Source: an uncultured Chthonomonas sp. | Lineage (GTDB): Bacteria; Armatimonadota; Chthonomonadetes; Chthonomonadales; CAJBBX01 | NCBI GenBank assembly: GCA_903885605.1 | Contig: CAISJD010000049.1 | Location: 1 to 64,000, forward strand | Direction of reading: 5' to 3' | Length of the DNA stretch: 64,000 nt | Shown here: positions 17,448 to 26,498 of the stretch, in pieces | How positions within the stretch are numbered: the stretch's first letter is position 1 | How the letters are laid out: every line of letters begins with the position of its first letter | The notes under the pieces: generated by a model | The model's input: the letters and a program-made list of their open reading frames with translations, nothing else | The model's database searches: none | Told to the model about the DNA's origin: nothing | Program-made: the position numbers and the translations under genes

Positions 17448-18617
17448 TCAGCGGTGCGCCATGCCCGCCGTCAGCACCTGGATCAGCCGGAACTCGTACC
17501 CGGCGCTGGTCGGTGCGCGCTCGTTCAGCACGCGGAGCGTCAGCTTGTGCGGGCCGGGCTTCAGGTCGCGGGCCACGATCTGCGCCGCGTCGTAGCCGCC
17601 CCAGTCGGCGTCGAACCAGCCCTCCAGCGTGACGGGCGGCAGGTCATCCACCTGTGCCAGCGCGCGGCCCATGGCGCCCTTGATGCGGAAGTAGATGACG
17701 CTGACCGTGGAGCCCTCCACCGTGAACTCAAGCGTCGAGCCCGGCTGGGTGGACTTCCATCCCGCGCCGAACGCCCAGTGGTCCGGCCCGGGAACCCAGC
17801 CCTCCGAGCGAGTGGGCTTCAGCGCGGCGGGGCCGAGCATGGTTGCGTACTGGAAGACATCGGAGATGAGCGGCTTGGGCAGTGGCCTGATCGCCGCCTG
17901 AGCGGACCCGGGCTTCAGCGTCGCCTTGATGCCCTGCAGCACGCCGCCGATGAAGCGGGCGCACTCGCCGTGACCGCGGTCGTTGGGATGCACGACATCA
18001 CCCTCGACATCCTCCCAGCGGAGGCGCCCGGCCTGGATCTCGGGCCAGAGCGCATCGCGGAAGCTCACCATGGGCAGGCTGTAGTGCGCCCCCACCTTGG
18101 AGTGCCACGCCTGCGCGTTGCCGCCGGCGTTGTTCATGGTGAAGAGGAGCATCATGCCCGGCTTGTTCGGCGCGCTGAGCACCTGGCGCACTACGCCCTC
18201 CAGCGTCTCGGCCGCGAGCTGCGTGTCGCCGTCGTTCACCGCGTACTCGGCCACCACGAAGTCGGGCTTCTTGGCCAGGAGGTGCGCGGCGCAGCGGTGG
18301 GCCCCGATATCGCTGCCCGTGGCGCCGATGCCCGCGTTGACGAACTGAATCTCCGCCTTGGGGAAGGCCTCGCGCCACCACTGGGCCACCCGGTTGCCCC
18401 AGCGGTACTCCTCCTTGCTGGCCGCGGCGCCCTGGGTGATGGAGCCGCCGATGACGCCCACCACCACCTTGCCGCCGGCCTGCGCCCGGGCCATGACGCG
18501 CAGGATGCGCGCCGGGTCGCCCTGGCTGACGACGCTGCGCTTCAGCGCCTCGGTCTCATTGACCTGCATCGCCCCTCCCACCATGCCGGACACCGCGCAG
18601 AGCAGAGCCGTGATCAT
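17448..18617 (-). CDS. SGNH/GDSL hydrolase family protein
   Basis: 'VVVGVIGGSITQGAAAS', 'VNAGIGATGSDIGAHR', 'FVVAEYAVNDGDT', 'DVVHPNDRGHGECARFI'; C-terminal beta-sandwich-like region. Confidence 0.87.
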   Translation of the reverse strand: MITALLCAVSGMVGGAMQVNETEALKRSVVSQGDPARILRVMARAQAGGKVVVGVIGGSITQGAAASKEEYRWGNRVAQWWREAFPKAEIQFVNAGIGATGSDIGAHRCAAHLLAKKPDFVVAEYAVNDGDTQLAAETLEGVVRQVLSAPNKPGMMLLFTMNNAGGNAQAWHSKVGAHYSLPMVSFRDALWPEIQAGRLRWEDVEGDVVHPNDRGHGECARFIGGVLQGIKATLKPGSAQAAIRPLPKPLISDVFQYATMLGPAALKPTRSEGWVPGPDHWAFGAGWKSTQPGSTLEFTVEGSTVSVIYFRIKGAMGRALAQVDDLPPVTLEGWFDADWGGYDAAQIVARDLKPGPHKLTLRVLNERAPTSAGYEFRLIQVLTAGMAHR

Positions 18618-18632
18618 GACGCTGCCGCCTTT

Positions 18633-19085
18633 CTAGAGGTCCGGATTGCAGAAGAACTCGATGATCTCGCCGTCGGGCCCCTTGATGAACGCAATGGTGA
18701 AGTCGCGCGGCGGGTCGCCGGGCACCGAGACGGTGGCGGGTTCCATGTGGCTGGCGGCGCCGGCGGCCATGGCCCGGGCATAGGCGGCGGCGGTATCCGT
18801 GGTGCGGAGGGCAATGTGCATCCATAGGCCGTCCGGCGCGGGCTCGGCGGGGTTCCGCTTGTTCCCTGCGAAGATCTCGATATAGTCGCCCGCGCCGGTG
18901 TCCAGCATCAGCGCGCGGGTATCGGCGGCGCCCTCGGCGCGCCCGTCGGCGCCCCAGCCGTAGCAGGGGACCATGCCCAGGCCCTGCGTGTAGAACTCAA
19001 CGCTCTTCTCGAAGTCGCAAACGCTCATGGCCACATGGTGGAACCCGCCGCCGGCAATAGCCTCGTTCTTCCCGCTCTCGCGCAT
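18633..19085 (-). CDS. VOC (glyoxalase/bleomycin resistance-like) family protein
   Basis: 'GFHHVAMSVCDFEKSVEFYTQGLGMVPCYGW...DYIEIFAG...MHIALRTTDTAAAYARAMAAGA...FTIAFIKGPDGEIIEFF'. Confidence 0.92.
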   Translation of the reverse strand: MRESGKNEAIAGGGFHHVAMSVCDFEKSVEFYTQGLGMVPCYGWGADGRAEGAADTRALMLDTGAGDYIEIFAGNKRNPAEPAPDGLWMHIALRTTDTAAAYARAMAAGAASHMEPATVSVPGDPPRDFTIAFIKGPDGEIIEFFCNPDL

Positions 19086-19212
19086 CGTCTGTCTCCTTGC
19101 CGCCGCGGCGTTCAAGCGCCGCGCACATACCCCATTGTAACCCAGCCCCGCCCCGCTCCGCCGCGCGCCGGTACACTGGATGCCATCTGAGCGCCGTTCG
19201 GGAGTGTGAGCC

Positions 19213-22008
19213 ATGGTCCTGCCTGCCCTGTTGGTGTTGCCGGCGCTTGCCGCCGCAATCGCGCCTGATGCGCCTCGCGTTGCCGTGGCCTGGTTCACCG
19301 ATGCGCCCTTGCCAGGCGCCGTGGCCTCGGCTACGCCGTCGCCGCTGCCGGCCATGGTTGCAGGGACGTGCGGGCGCGGCGTGCGGGCCGACGGCGGGGT
19401 GTCGGTGACGAACCCGCTGCTCCGGCGCGAGGAGGGGCTCATCTCCTTCTGGGTGCGTCCGCGCTGGTCCGGGTCCGACGGCGTTCGGCGGACACTCCTG
19501 CGCATCGGCGACCCGGCCTCCAACGGGCTGCTGGTGGAGAAGTCCGAGGCGGGCCTGCTCCGGTTTGTCATGGCCGGAGGAGGCAAGCGGACCGTCGCGC
19601 GGGCCGACATCCGCGGCTGGCGGGCGGGTGTCTGGCGCCATGTGGCCGTGGGCTGGTTCTCCCGCGACGGCGCACCGCTGGGTCTGCCGATCTGGATCGA
19701 CCGCGTGGCCGTGGACGGGCCCATCGCCGGAGGCAACCCCTTCCTCGACCCCGAGGCCATGGCCGACCGCAGCGTGCGGCTGGGCGGGCCGGGCTCCGAG
19801 TGCGACATCGACGAACTCGTCATGCGCGACCGCGTCGACGGCTACGGCTCGGGCATGGTCGGCACGGTGTACCGCGACGCGCTGCTCACCGGGCCCTGCT
19901 CGGCGATCCGCATCAACCCAACGCCCATGCAGACCCCCTCGGACGCCCGGGTGGTGGCCGGCGGGATGAAGCAGCTGGGCCTCGAGGCCCGCACCGACCG
20001 CGGCCCGCAGCCCCTCACGGAGCACTCCGTGCGCTACGGCCCCTGGTCCGACTTCGACATGAAGCCGCACATCCGCTGGAGCAGCTCGAATGCCGCCGTG
20101 GCCACCGTGGACGCCCAGGGACGGGTGCGCGGCGTGGCGCCGGGCTCGTGCCGCATCGGCGCCGAGTTCCGCGGGATGCGCGCCGCGTGGACGGCCCTCG
20201 TCATCGGCGTCGACCGGCCCGACCTGGGCCTCATCTGCCTGGAGCTACTGCCCCGCTACCGCACCGACGCCGCCAAGGACCGCCCGGCGCCCGGCGACAC
20301 CGTGACCGCAGTGGTCCGCTTCGGCAACTTCGGCGCGGCCGACCTGCCCGCCGGTGTGAGGGTGCGGCTGGACCTGGTGGAGGACGGCGGCACATACCGC
20401 TTCGAGCCCGGCCTGAGGCGGGTCGCCCGTTACGAGGCGCCGACACGCGAGCCCCTATCGCCCGGGCAGGAGGGGGCCGTAGAGATCCGCTTCACCTACC
20501 CCGACAGGCCGCTCTGGATGCACGTCACGCTGGACCCGGCCGATGCCGTCGACGAGACCTGCGAGGCCAACAACGACGAGGCCGAGCGCACCGACGCCCG
20601 GCCCATCCAGATGGGCTTCGCACCGAAGGCGCTCCAGGCCTGCCTGCGCGACCGCACGATGAACCATGTGGGCTCGTACAGCTACTACGACTGGCTCCGG
20701 GCCGAGAAGCGGCGCATGGACGTCATGCTCCGCGAGGCGGTCTGGCCCACCACCGGGCCGCACGGGGTGGAGGAGATTTACCGCATCGACCGAATGACGC
20801 CGCTGCGGGGCGGGCCGTGGGACGACGAGCCCTTCAACCGCGAAGCGCCGCTCTTCGACGGAGGCTTCCCAGTGAACGAGCCGGTGGACCTCATGGCCAT
20901 CGACCCGGCGATCATCCACGAGTTCGGCCACACGATCCTGAGCCAGCCGGACCTCTACGGCTACCCCATCAAGGCCGGCAACGTCTTCGTCACGGGCGCC
21001 GACGGCAAGCGGGCCGCCGGGACGCCGCTCCTGCCCATCGTCGGCTCCGGGGGCACGCTCAGCGCCTCCCACGCCTTCGACATTCCCTGCGGCGGCGGCT
21101 ACACCTCACTGATGAACTACTGCCACCTCTGGCTCCACCCCTCGCAGGCGGGGCACATCATGCACTACAAGGGCTACCGCGGCGACCGCTTCTGGGGCAC
21201 GCAGGGGCGGCTCATCACCACCCGATCCAACGCGCTGATGGTGACCGACGTCGACGACCGCCCGCTGGCCGGGGCCGTCGTCAGCGTCTACCACGTCGTG
21301 AACCCGAACGTGCAGGACAGCGGCGCCAAGTACATCCCCGACCTGCCCAAGTTCGTCGGCCGCACCGACGCAGACGGCCGCTTCCTCTTCCCCGGCGCCA
21401 CCGACGCACGGTGGGACGATGCCGAGACCGACGAGGTGGAGGGCGAGACGCCCGTATGGAACCCCTTCGGACGCGCGAAGCAGGGCGACGGCGGCCTGCC
21501 CGACACGGCCTTCACGCCCAACGTCTGGACCGTGGAGGGCCTGCTCCTCCTGCGGATCACCTCCGGCGCCGAGACCGAGTACCGCTGGATGGACCTGACG
21601 GAGTTCAACGAGGCCTACCTGTCGGGCCAGACCGTGGCGGGCCGCTACGACATCCGCACCAGCCTGAGGCCCTCGGCCACGCCCACGGAGGTCAGAGTCC
21701 ACGCCGAAGAGCCGGCCAGGCGGAACCTGCGTCCTGTAGCCGTCGCCCCCGCCGAGGTGCGGGTGCAGTGCGGGCAGCCCTTCGAGATCGACCTATCGGC
21801 CAGCCATGACCCCGAGGGCAAGCCCCTGACGCTGGGCTTCAACGTGGAGGGCGAGTGGCTCCGCATGGAGCAGGCCGACGGCCTCCACGTGCGCCTGCGC
21901 GCTCCAGAGAAGCCGGGCGTGCGGACCTACCGGTTCTGGGTCATCGACGGCCTGCGGTACAGCCCGCCCATCTCGGTGAAAGTAGTAGCATCCAATAAAA
22001 CCAATTGA
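19213..22008 (+). CDS. Large secreted multidomain protein: LamG-like, Ig-like (BID_2), CARDB-like domains and an HEFGH putative gluzincin metallopeptidase region
   Basis: 'GLISFWVRPRW', 'ARADIRGWRAGVWRHVAVGW', 'SSNAAVATVDAQGRVRGVAPGSCRIGAEF', 'DEVRF-type CARDB: VDETCEANNDE', 'MAIDPAIIHEFGHTILSQPDLYGYP'. Confidence 0.75.
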   Translation: MVLPALLVLPALAAAIAPDAPRVAVAWFTDAPLPGAVASATPSPLPAMVAGTCGRGVRADGGVSVTNPLLRREEGLISFWVRPRWSGSDGVRRTLLRIGDPASNGLLVEKSEAGLLRFVMAGGGKRTVARADIRGWRAGVWRHVAVGWFSRDGAPLGLPIWIDRVAVDGPIAGGNPFLDPEAMADRSVRLGGPGSECDIDELVMRDRVDGYGSGMVGTVYRDALLTGPCSAIRINPTPMQTPSDARVVAGGMKQLGLEARTDRGPQPLTEHSVRYGPWSDFDMKPHIRWSSSNAAVATVDAQGRVRGVAPGSCRIGAEFRGMRAAWTALVIGVDRPDLGLICLELLPRYRTDAAKDRPAPGDTVTAVVRFGNFGAADLPAGVRVRLDLVEDGGTYRFEPGLRRVARYEAPTREPLSPGQEGAVEIRFTYPDRPLWMHVTLDPADAVDETCEANNDEAERTDARPIQMGFAPKALQACLRDRTMNHVGSYSYYDWLRAEKRRMDVMLREAVWPTTGPHGVEEIYRIDRMTPLRGGPWDDEPFNREAPLFDGGFPVNEPVDLMAIDPAIIHEFGHTILSQPDLYGYPIKAGNVFVTGADGKRAAGTPLLPIVGSGGTLSASHAFDIPCGGGYTSLMNYCHLWLHPSQAGHIMHYKGYRGDRFWGTQGRLITTRSNALMVTDVDDRPLAGAVVSVYHVVNPNVQDSGAKYIPDLPKFVGRTDADGRFLFPGATDARWDDAETDEVEGETPVWNPFGRAKQGDGGLPDTAFTPNVWTVEGLLLLRITSGAETEYRWMDLTEFNEAYLSGQTVAGRYDIRTSLRPSATPTEVRVHAEEPARRNLRPVAVAPAEVRVQCGQPFEIDLSASHDPEGKPLTLGFNVEGEWLRMEQADGLHVRLRAPEKPGVRTYRFWVIDGLRYSPPISVKVVASNKTN

Positions 22009-22060
22009 CAACAGCGTCAACAATGTCAACAACGCCATTGACGTTGTTGACAGTATTGAC
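22005..22060. repeat. Phased TTGAC/GTCAA array containing a perfect 10-bp inverted repeat (GTCAACAACG-ccattga-CGTTGTTGAC, 22025-22051)
   Basis: TTGAC at 22005, GTCAA at 22016 and 22025, TTGAC at 22038, 22047 and 22056; lies between convergent genes. Confidence 0.75.
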
Positions 22061-22089
22061 CCAGAAGGCGTCCGCGCCCGGCGCCCACC

Positions 22090-24345
22090 TTACCCGTAGA
22101 CGCCCACGCCCATGACCGCGGCCGGTGCGCCCCAGGTCTCGTGGATCGTCAGGCGGAGGCCCGTAAGTTCGCGCACGCCGCCGACGCGGTGGACGCGGCG
22201 GGTCTGGTGGTGGTCGGTCACCGCGGCGATCACCTCGCCCTGCGCATCGGCCAGCGTGTAGCGGCGCACGCAGAAGGGCGGCACTCGCTCAGGGTGGCCC
22301 CACTGCACGCTCTCCATGGGGTGGTCGAAGTCGGTGTCGAACTCCAGGACCACCTCGCGGGCTCGCACCGGCCTGGCCCAATCCAGCCGCAGCCATGGCT
22401 CGTGGTCGGCGGGGTCGGCTACCCAGCCGTTGGGCTGCGTGGTCGGCCGCGCCGTGCCGTTGAGGACCATCTCCGGCCCCCAGCCCTCCAGCGCCGCCCC
22501 GAGCGCGATGGCCCAGTTGTGGCCCGCGGGTCGGCGGTCCGGGCGCCAGAAGTCGAAGCTCTCCACGCCGATGTCGCGCTGGGGCTCCTGTCGCCCGCGC
22601 CGCGCCACGCTCAGGAGGCCCGTCACGCGCAGGTTGCTGCACCGGACGCGGACGCCCGGCGCGGCGGGAAGGCAGACGAAGGCGTAGCAGGGCTCCTCCA
22701 CGTCGGCGTCGAAGCGCAGCTCCACCGGACGCTCCGGGCCCGCCGGGATCTCCACCACACAGCCGGCGAGCAGCTTGTCCGGTGTGAAGCCGCCGGGGCG
22801 CGACGAGGTCCGCAGTTCGCACTTCAGTGTGGCGGGCGCATCGGCCGACAGGCGCACGGTGACCGACGGCACGCCGCCGGGCCGCAGCGGCAGCATCTGG
22901 GCGCGGGGCACATCCAGCGGCTGCTCGGGGCCGTCGGCGGGTAGCTCGCGTAGCGCAAGGCGGCTGGAGGCGCCCACGCGGGCGCGGAGGGCCAGATTGG
23001 CCTCGTCGCGCAGTTTCAGGCTCGGAATGTGCTGGCCCGAGCGGAGCAGGTCGGTTTGCAGCCCGCGCAGTTGCTCGGCCTCCAGCAGCTTGCCGGGCCG
23101 GATGCCCCTGGCGGCGCATCGGGCGGCCGCCATGCCCACGGCCTGGCCGCCATGGGCGCAGGTCGCCATCACCCGCGTGGAGCCGAAGGCCACGTGCGAG
23201 ACGCCGATGTTGCGCCCGGCGAAGAAGAGGTTCGGCACGTCGCGGCTGATATAGCTCCGTAGCGGGATGGTGTAGACCCCGCGCGAGTGCCACTGGTCGC
23301 ACGGCTGCCGGTCGCTGTAGATGCCGTCGGCCGGATGCAGGTCTATAGACCAGCCGCCGAAGGCCACGGCGTCGAAGGGGTCGCGCTGCTCGATGATGTC
23401 GGCCTGCGTCAGCGTGGCCAGGCCGTCGAACCGGCGGCTCTCCCGCTTGCCGGAGATGAGGCCCACCCACTCCAACGTCATGTCTGCGGCCTCGGGGTAC
23501 TTGCCGGAGTTCTTGACGTAATCCCAGGCACCGTAGGCCACGCGCCAGAGCTCCCACTTGATCTTCTCGGTATCCAGCACAGTGTCGCGGCGGCCGCCGT
23601 ACTCGAACCACCAGAGGCTGCAGCCCTTCTTGTCCGGCGTGATGTCGCGGTGGCGCGGGATGGCCGTGATGTCGCGCAGGGCCCACTCCGGCGGGACATA
23701 GGCCACCGGTGCGCCGGTGTGGCGGGCATAGTAGTAGATGGTGTGGCCCAGCAGCTCGCCGTAGGCCTGGTCCGGCGCGAACCGCTCGCCGTACTCCGAG
23801 GGGTCCTCGGCGCCCATGCGGTAGCCTGCGCCCGCCAGGAATGCCACAACGCCGTCGCCGGAGGCATCGACAAAGAGCTTGGCCGAGACCTCGTGCAGCG
23901 CTCCCGTCTGGCTGCAGAAGGCCCGGACGCGCTGGATGGGTCCGTGGCGCTTGCGGTCGACCTCGAAGACGGCGGTGTTAAGCAGCACGCGCAGATTGGG
24001 CTCGGCGTCGGCCTTCTCCAGCAGCAGGGCGTCCAGCATCACCGGGTTGCCCTCGCGGTTGCGCCAGAGGTTCTCTACGAGGATCTCGTCGATAAGGCCG
24101 CCCTCACGGGCCCAGCGGTTGTTGTTGCCCATGTGCGCCGTGGCGCCCAGTATCCAGAGGCGCACCTCGCTGCCGGCGTTGCCGCCCAGGATCGGGCGAT
24201 CCTGCACCAGCACCACGTCGGCGCCGGCCCGCGCGGCCGTGATGGCGCAGCAGGTCCCGGCCATGCCGCCGCCGATCACAGCGATGTCCGCCGAGTGCAT
24301 CTCACGATGAGGCCACCGACACTCCACTGCCATTTCGCGCCGCAT
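22090..24345 (-). CDS. FAD-dependent oxidoreductase (FAD_oxidored-like) with C-terminal accessory domain
   Basis: 'HSADIAVIGGGMAGTCCAITAARAGADVVLVQDRPILGGNAGSEVRLWI', 'FVDASGDGVVAFLAGAGYRMG', 'PNLFFAGRNIGVSHVAFGSTRVMATCAHGGQAVGMAAA'; start may be at 24300. Confidence 0.9.
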   Translation of the reverse strand: MRREMAVECRWPHREMHSADIAVIGGGMAGTCCAITAARAGADVVLVQDRPILGGNAGSEVRLWILGATAHMGNNNRWAREGGLIDEILVENLWRNREGNPVMLDALLLEKADAEPNLRVLLNTAVFEVDRKRHGPIQRVRAFCSQTGALHEVSAKLFVDASGDGVVAFLAGAGYRMGAEDPSEYGERFAPDQAYGELLGHTIYYYARHTGAPVAYVPPEWALRDITAIPRHRDITPDKKGCSLWWFEYGGRRDTVLDTEKIKWELWRVAYGAWDYVKNSGKYPEAADMTLEWVGLISGKRESRRFDGLATLTQADIIEQRDPFDAVAFGGWSIDLHPADGIYSDRQPCDQWHSRGVYTIPLRSYISRDVPNLFFAGRNIGVSHVAFGSTRVMATCAHGGQAVGMAAARCAARGIRPGKLLEAEQLRGLQTDLLRSGQHIPSLKLRDEANLALRARVGASSRLALRELPADGPEQPLDVPRAQMLPLRPGGVPSVTVRLSADAPATLKCELRTSSRPGGFTPDKLLAGCVVEIPAGPERPVELRFDADVEEPCYAFVCLPAAPGVRVRCSNLRVTGLLSVARRGRQEPQRDIGVESFDFWRPDRRPAGHNWAIALGAALEGWGPEMVLNGTARPTTQPNGWVADPADHEPWLRLDWARPVRAREVVLEFDTDFDHPMESVQWGHPERVPPFCVRRYTLADAQGEVIAAVTDHHQTRRVHRVGGVRELTGLRLTIHETWGAPAAVMGVGVYG

Positions 24346-24532
24346 GTTCGGAACCCCCGTGCAGCCGTGATGCCGCCGGCGGTATTGTACTCAGGAAAGC
24401 GGGCGGGCTGACGGTACGCCGGCGCAACTCAGCCGCCGGCGGGTGCGTAGCTCCCTGTATGCCGGCATCGCCGGATCGACGACCAGCCGCCACCGTGCGC
24501 GGCCCCAACCAGCGGCCGCGGAGGACCGATGC

Positions 24533-25819
24533 ATGACACCAGACAAACCGATCAGCAGGCGATCGTTCGTGGGAGGGGCGGCAGCGGCGGCCCTGCCCGC
24601 CATTGTGCCCAGCAGCGCCCTGGCCGGCCGAGGCCGACAGGGGGCGAATGACCGCATCCGCGTGGCCGTCATCGGCACCGGAGGCATGGGAACCGGCCAC
24701 GTCGCGCCCGACACCGTGGCGCTCTGCGATGTGGACGACGGCCACCTGGCCGCCGCCGCCAAGCGCGTGACACAGGGCACGCCCTTCCTCACCAAGGACT
24801 TCCGGCGCATCCTCGACCGCAAGGACGTGGACGCCGTCATCATCGCCACGCCGGACCACTGGCACGCGCTGATGACCGTCATGGCCTGCCAGGCCGGCAA
24901 GCACGTCATGTCCGAGAAGCCCACCGCCAAGACGATCGCCGAAGGACGCGCCATGGTCACCGCGGCGCGCAAGTACAACCGCGTGGTGCAGATCCACGCC
25001 CAGGGCCGCTCCAACGGCAATGCCCACGCCGCCTGCCAGTACGTGCGAAACGGCGGCATCGGCGAGATCGAGCGGGTCGATGTCTGGCACCCGCTGAACT
25101 TCAGCACCGACAGCTGGGGCGAGGAGCAGCCGGTCCCGGCGGGCTTCGACTACGATATGTGGCTCGGACCTGCCCGCTGGGCGCCCTACCACCCGCTCCG
25201 AACGCACTTCAACTTCCGGTGGTTCATGGACTACGGCGGCGGGTTCCTCCGCGACCGCGGCAACCACGCCCTGAGCATCGTCTCATGGCTCACCGACAAC
25301 GACGGCTACAAGGGCCTCGTCACCGTGGAGGCCAAGGGTGACCCGCACCTGACCGGCTTCTACGACGCCCCGGCCAACATGAGTGTCACCTGGCGCTTCC
25401 ACAAGCCCGAGTGGATGCTCACCTGGGGGCAACCCGGAGTGCCCAACCCGCGCATGCCCGGCGACTGGGGCGCCACCTACACCGGCGATAAGGGCGACCT
25501 GGTAGTGCTGGGCGGCGACGGCGGCTGTGACACCGAGCAGAAGGCCAAGGAGTTCCAGGTCCCCTCCGGCGGCGTGGAGATCTACAAGAGCCCCGGTCAC
25601 CGCGAGAACTGGCTCGACTGCATCCGCACAGGCATGCGGCCCGTGATGGATGTGGAGATCGGCCACCATGTCATCACGCTCTGCATTCTCGGCAACATCG
25701 CCTGGAGGCTCCAGCGCAAGGTGACCTTCGACTTTGCCCGCGAGAAGTTCATCGGCGACGAAGAGGCCGACCGGATGATCGCCGAGCCCATGCGCGCCCC
25801 CTGGAAGCTGCAGGTCTGA
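24533..25819 (+). CDS. Gfo/Idh/MocA family oxidoreductase with Tat-type signal
   Basis: 'SRRSFVGGAAAAALPAIVPSSALA', 'RIRVAVIGTGGMG', 'DAVIIATPDHWHALMTVMACQAGKHVMSEKPTAKTIAEGRAM'. Confidence 0.93.
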   Translation: MTPDKPISRRSFVGGAAAAALPAIVPSSALAGRGRQGANDRIRVAVIGTGGMGTGHVAPDTVALCDVDDGHLAAAAKRVTQGTPFLTKDFRRILDRKDVDAVIIATPDHWHALMTVMACQAGKHVMSEKPTAKTIAEGRAMVTAARKYNRVVQIHAQGRSNGNAHAACQYVRNGGIGEIERVDVWHPLNFSTDSWGEEQPVPAGFDYDMWLGPARWAPYHPLRTHFNFRWFMDYGGGFLRDRGNHALSIVSWLTDNDGYKGLVTVEAKGDPHLTGFYDAPANMSVTWRFHKPEWMLTWGQPGVPNPRMPGDWGATYTGDKGDLVVLGGDGGCDTEQKAKEFQVPSGGVEIYKSPGHRENWLDCIRTGMRPVMDVEIGHHVITLCILGNIAWRLQRKVTFDFAREKFIGDEEADRMIAEPMRAPWKLQV

Positions 25820-25829
25820 GGAGAAGGCA

Positions 25830-26297
25830 ATGACAACCTACGAACTGGAGCTATCCCGCAGCCTGCCCACGCTGGCCGGCCTGCTGGCCGACATTCGATC
25901 CGGCGACATGGCCCTGCGCCTGCGCGCCGTGGACCAGGCCACGCTTGTTGGCGCAACGGCCATCGTTCCGTTGGGCGACATCCTCGGCGGAGATGATCCG
26001 GCGGCTGCCAAGTCGGCCCTGGAGGCCCTGCGCCGCGTGGCGCACCACGCCGCCCGCCCCGGTGCCGCGTCCGAGCGCCGCAAAGCCGCGACGGAGTTGG
26101 TGAAGCTGCTCGGAGCCGCGCGCCCAAGGCGGGTACGCGCCGAAGCGCTCTACCTGCTGGGGCATGTGGGCCTCGACGCCGACGTGGCGGCCATGGCGCG
26201 CGTCATGAAGGAGCCAGGCCTGGCCCCCGACGCCCGCATGGCGCTGACCCGCATGCCCGGCAAGGCCGCTCGGGCGGCGCTCACGGCGGCAGGCTGA
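25830..26297 (+). CDS. HEAT-repeat-like small protein
   Basis: Short Ala-rich helical repeats ('AAAKSALEALRRVAHHA', 'RRVRAEALYLLGHVGLDADVAAMARVM'); follows the oxidoreductase by 10 bp. Confidence 0.6.
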   Translation: MTTYELELSRSLPTLAGLLADIRSGDMALRLRAVDQATLVGATAIVPLGDILGGDDPAAAKSALEALRRVAHHAARPGAASERRKAATELVKLLGAARPRRVRAEALYLLGHVGLDADVAAMARVMKEPGLAPDARMALTRMPGKAARAALTAAG

Positions 26298-26423
26298 GGA
26301 GAACGGCCGTTGGCCGTCGTCCTGAGGTGCGACCCAGGGCGTTGCCCTGGGCCAAGATGAGCCGCGCCTTCGGCGCTTGGGCGTCCGGGTCGGCTCGGCT
26401 TGCCCCGGGCGCCAACGGCGCGG

Positions 26424-26490
26424 CGTCAGTGTTGGCCCGTGCCCACACCCCTACTCCGGCCGGAAGCTCCAGTACTCGCGGGCGAAGCGG
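26424..26490. repeat. Copy A of a 67-bp duplicated segment (64/67 identical to 33712-33778); minus strand encodes ghost RFAREYWSFRPE*
   Basis: Direct comparison with the 3' end of the creatininase gene at 33739. Confidence 0.88.
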
Positions 26491-26498
26491 GCCGCCGG

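Noticed and set aside
19368-21809. 813-aa plus-strand ORF
   Set aside because: Frame +1 shadow of the 931-aa secreted protein; extreme Arg/Pro/Gly bias.
22289-23686. 465-aa minus-strand ORF
   Set aside because: Out-of-frame shadow of the FAD oxidoreductase.
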